Source: an uncultured Arthrobacter sp.
Lineage (GTDB): Bacteria; Actinomycetota; Actinomycetes; Actinomycetales; Micrococcaceae
Assembly (NCBI GenBank): GCA_937873245.1
Contig: CALMVY010000194.1
Span: 1-6,011, forward strand
DNA: 6,011 nucleotides
Direction: 5' to 3'
Made by a program: the position numbers and the translations under genes. Positions 5,622-6,011 of the stretch are shown here, piece by piece. Every line of letters starts with the position of its first letter. Positions within the stretch are counted from its first letter, which is position 1. The notes beneath the pieces were generated by a model. It was not told the origin of the DNA, did not search any database, and saw nothing but the letters and a program-made list of their open reading frames with translations.

Positions 5622-5929
5622 CGGCCCCGGCACGGCTGGCCAGCACGGCAGCCCTGGCCCGTCAGCAGCGGGGCCGCGACTGGCGGGGCAGCCTGCACAC
5701 GCTGGCCATCTACGCTGTCCTGGTCGGTGTCGCCGTGGTGATGCTGTTCCCCAACGGCCTCGCGGGGCTCTGGACCGACAAGCTTGTGCCGTGGTGGCAG
5801 GCACATAAAAACAAACGGGCCGAGCGCCGCGCGGCCGCGACAGGCGCCAAGAAAACTCCGGCCGCGGCCGGGACGCCCGGCATCAAGCCGCACGTCGACG
5901 AAGTCGTGCCGATCGTCCGCTCGTCCTGA
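5618..5929 (+). CDS. Single-helix membrane protein resembling a UrtC C-terminus; possible remnant
   Basis: This 103-residue protein has a polar N-terminus (1-26), one helix at about 27-50 ending VVMLFPNGLAGLW, then a basic tail (KNKRAERRAAA) and a Pro/Ala-rich end. The FPNGLAGLW end of the helix resembles the last helix of UrtB/UrtC-type permeases of urea ABC transporters, and its place 17 bases before a urtD-like gene is where urtC belongs. UrtC itself is several times longer with many helices, so if related it lacks most of the protein. The ATG at 5618 looks native: GAGGTGG (5604-5610) lies seven bases upstream, and it overlaps the preceding stop as ATGA. It could instead be a separate small protein of the operon. 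The identity is uncertain. Confidence 0.55.
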   Translation: MTAPARLASTAALARQQRGRDWRGSLHTLAIYAVLVGVAVVMLFPNGLAGLWTDKLVPWWQAHKNKRAERRAAATGAKKTPAAAGTPGIKPHVDEVVPIVRSS

Positions 5930-5946
5930 TCGATGAGGAGACCCCC

Positions 5947-6011
5947 ATGAGCCCCGCCAAGAAAGAATTTGCGCTGTACATCGAAGGACTCACCGTCTCG
6001 TTCGACGGCTT
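5947..6011 (+). CDS. urtD: Urea ABC transporter ATP-binding protein UrtD (N-terminus only)
   Basis: Only 21 codons plus two bases are present before the window ends. They read MSPAKKEFALYIEGLTVSFDGF when the partial last codon is completed as Phe. The LYIEGLTVSFDGF string is characteristic of UrtD, the first of two ATPases in the UrtABCDE high-affinity urea importer, where it precedes the Walker A motif by some 20 residues. The start ATG has a strong GAGGAG (5935-5940) six bases upstream. Other branched-chain-type ATPases (LivG family) share part of this string, so the assignment rests on a short segment. The Walker A motif lies past the edge. Confidence 0.68.
   Translation, partial: MSPAKKEFALYIEGLTVSFDG

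Noticed and set aside
5571..5700. Simple frameshift as the reason the MFS protein ends early
   Set aside because: None of the three forward frames after 5577 continues with hydrophobic helices of MFS type; the next helix, near 5696, is not MFS-like.
1..6011. tRNA, rRNA, CRISPR arrays, insertion sequence ends, phage or toxin-antitoxin genes
   Set aside because: No cloverleaf-like segments, regularly spaced repeats, transposase-like frames or terminal inverted repeats were seen, including at the MFS/urt junction.

Overview
The window is very GC-rich with strong G/C third-position bias and frequent four-base stop/start overlaps. Together with GAF-domain regulators, a polyketide-antibiotic-type ABC exporter and a candidate leaderless start, this points to a high-GC actinobacterium. 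The protein styles fit the Arthrobacter/Pseudarthrobacter group (Micrococcaceae), but that placement is from recognition, not from a search.

Left part, minus strand (about 1-2293). A run of three tightly coupled genes reads leftward from a divergent intergenic region: a DoxX-like small membrane protein, then azlC and azlD, the two subunits of a branched-chain amino acid exporter. A 60-base gap follows that holds a near-palindrome close to the DosR/DevR box of mycobacteria. After it come a 63-residue charged protein and a GAF-domain regulator that runs off the left edge, joined by a TGATG stop/start overlap.

Middle, plus strand (2405-4952). A two-gene ABC-2 exporter faces the other way: an ATPase with Walker motifs, and an overlapping 530-residue permease of the TnrB3 (tetronasin/polyketide exporter) type whose two halves look like an internal duplication. 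The ATPase start has no Shine-Dalgarno sequence and a -10-like hexamer at the spacing expected of a leaderless mRNA. The 2294-2404 region between the two divergent units holds candidate overlapping promoters around a 14-base inverted repeat.

Right part, plus strand (5037-6011). A promoter with nested inverted repeats and a good ribosome binding site leads into an MFS transporter that is intact only through about its fifth helix. Homology then stops near 5577 and gives way to a short unrelated tail, which ends in an ATGA overlap with a 103-residue single-helix protein. That protein resembles the C-terminal end of a UrtC-type permease and is followed by the first codons of an ABC ATPase very like UrtD (urea uptake). 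The simplest reading is a rearrangement that replaced the upstream part of a urea-transport operon with the promoter and first part of an MFS gene. This junction, the DosR-like box and the divergent regulatory region are the points most worth checking. I did not find a clearly novel defence or mobile system.
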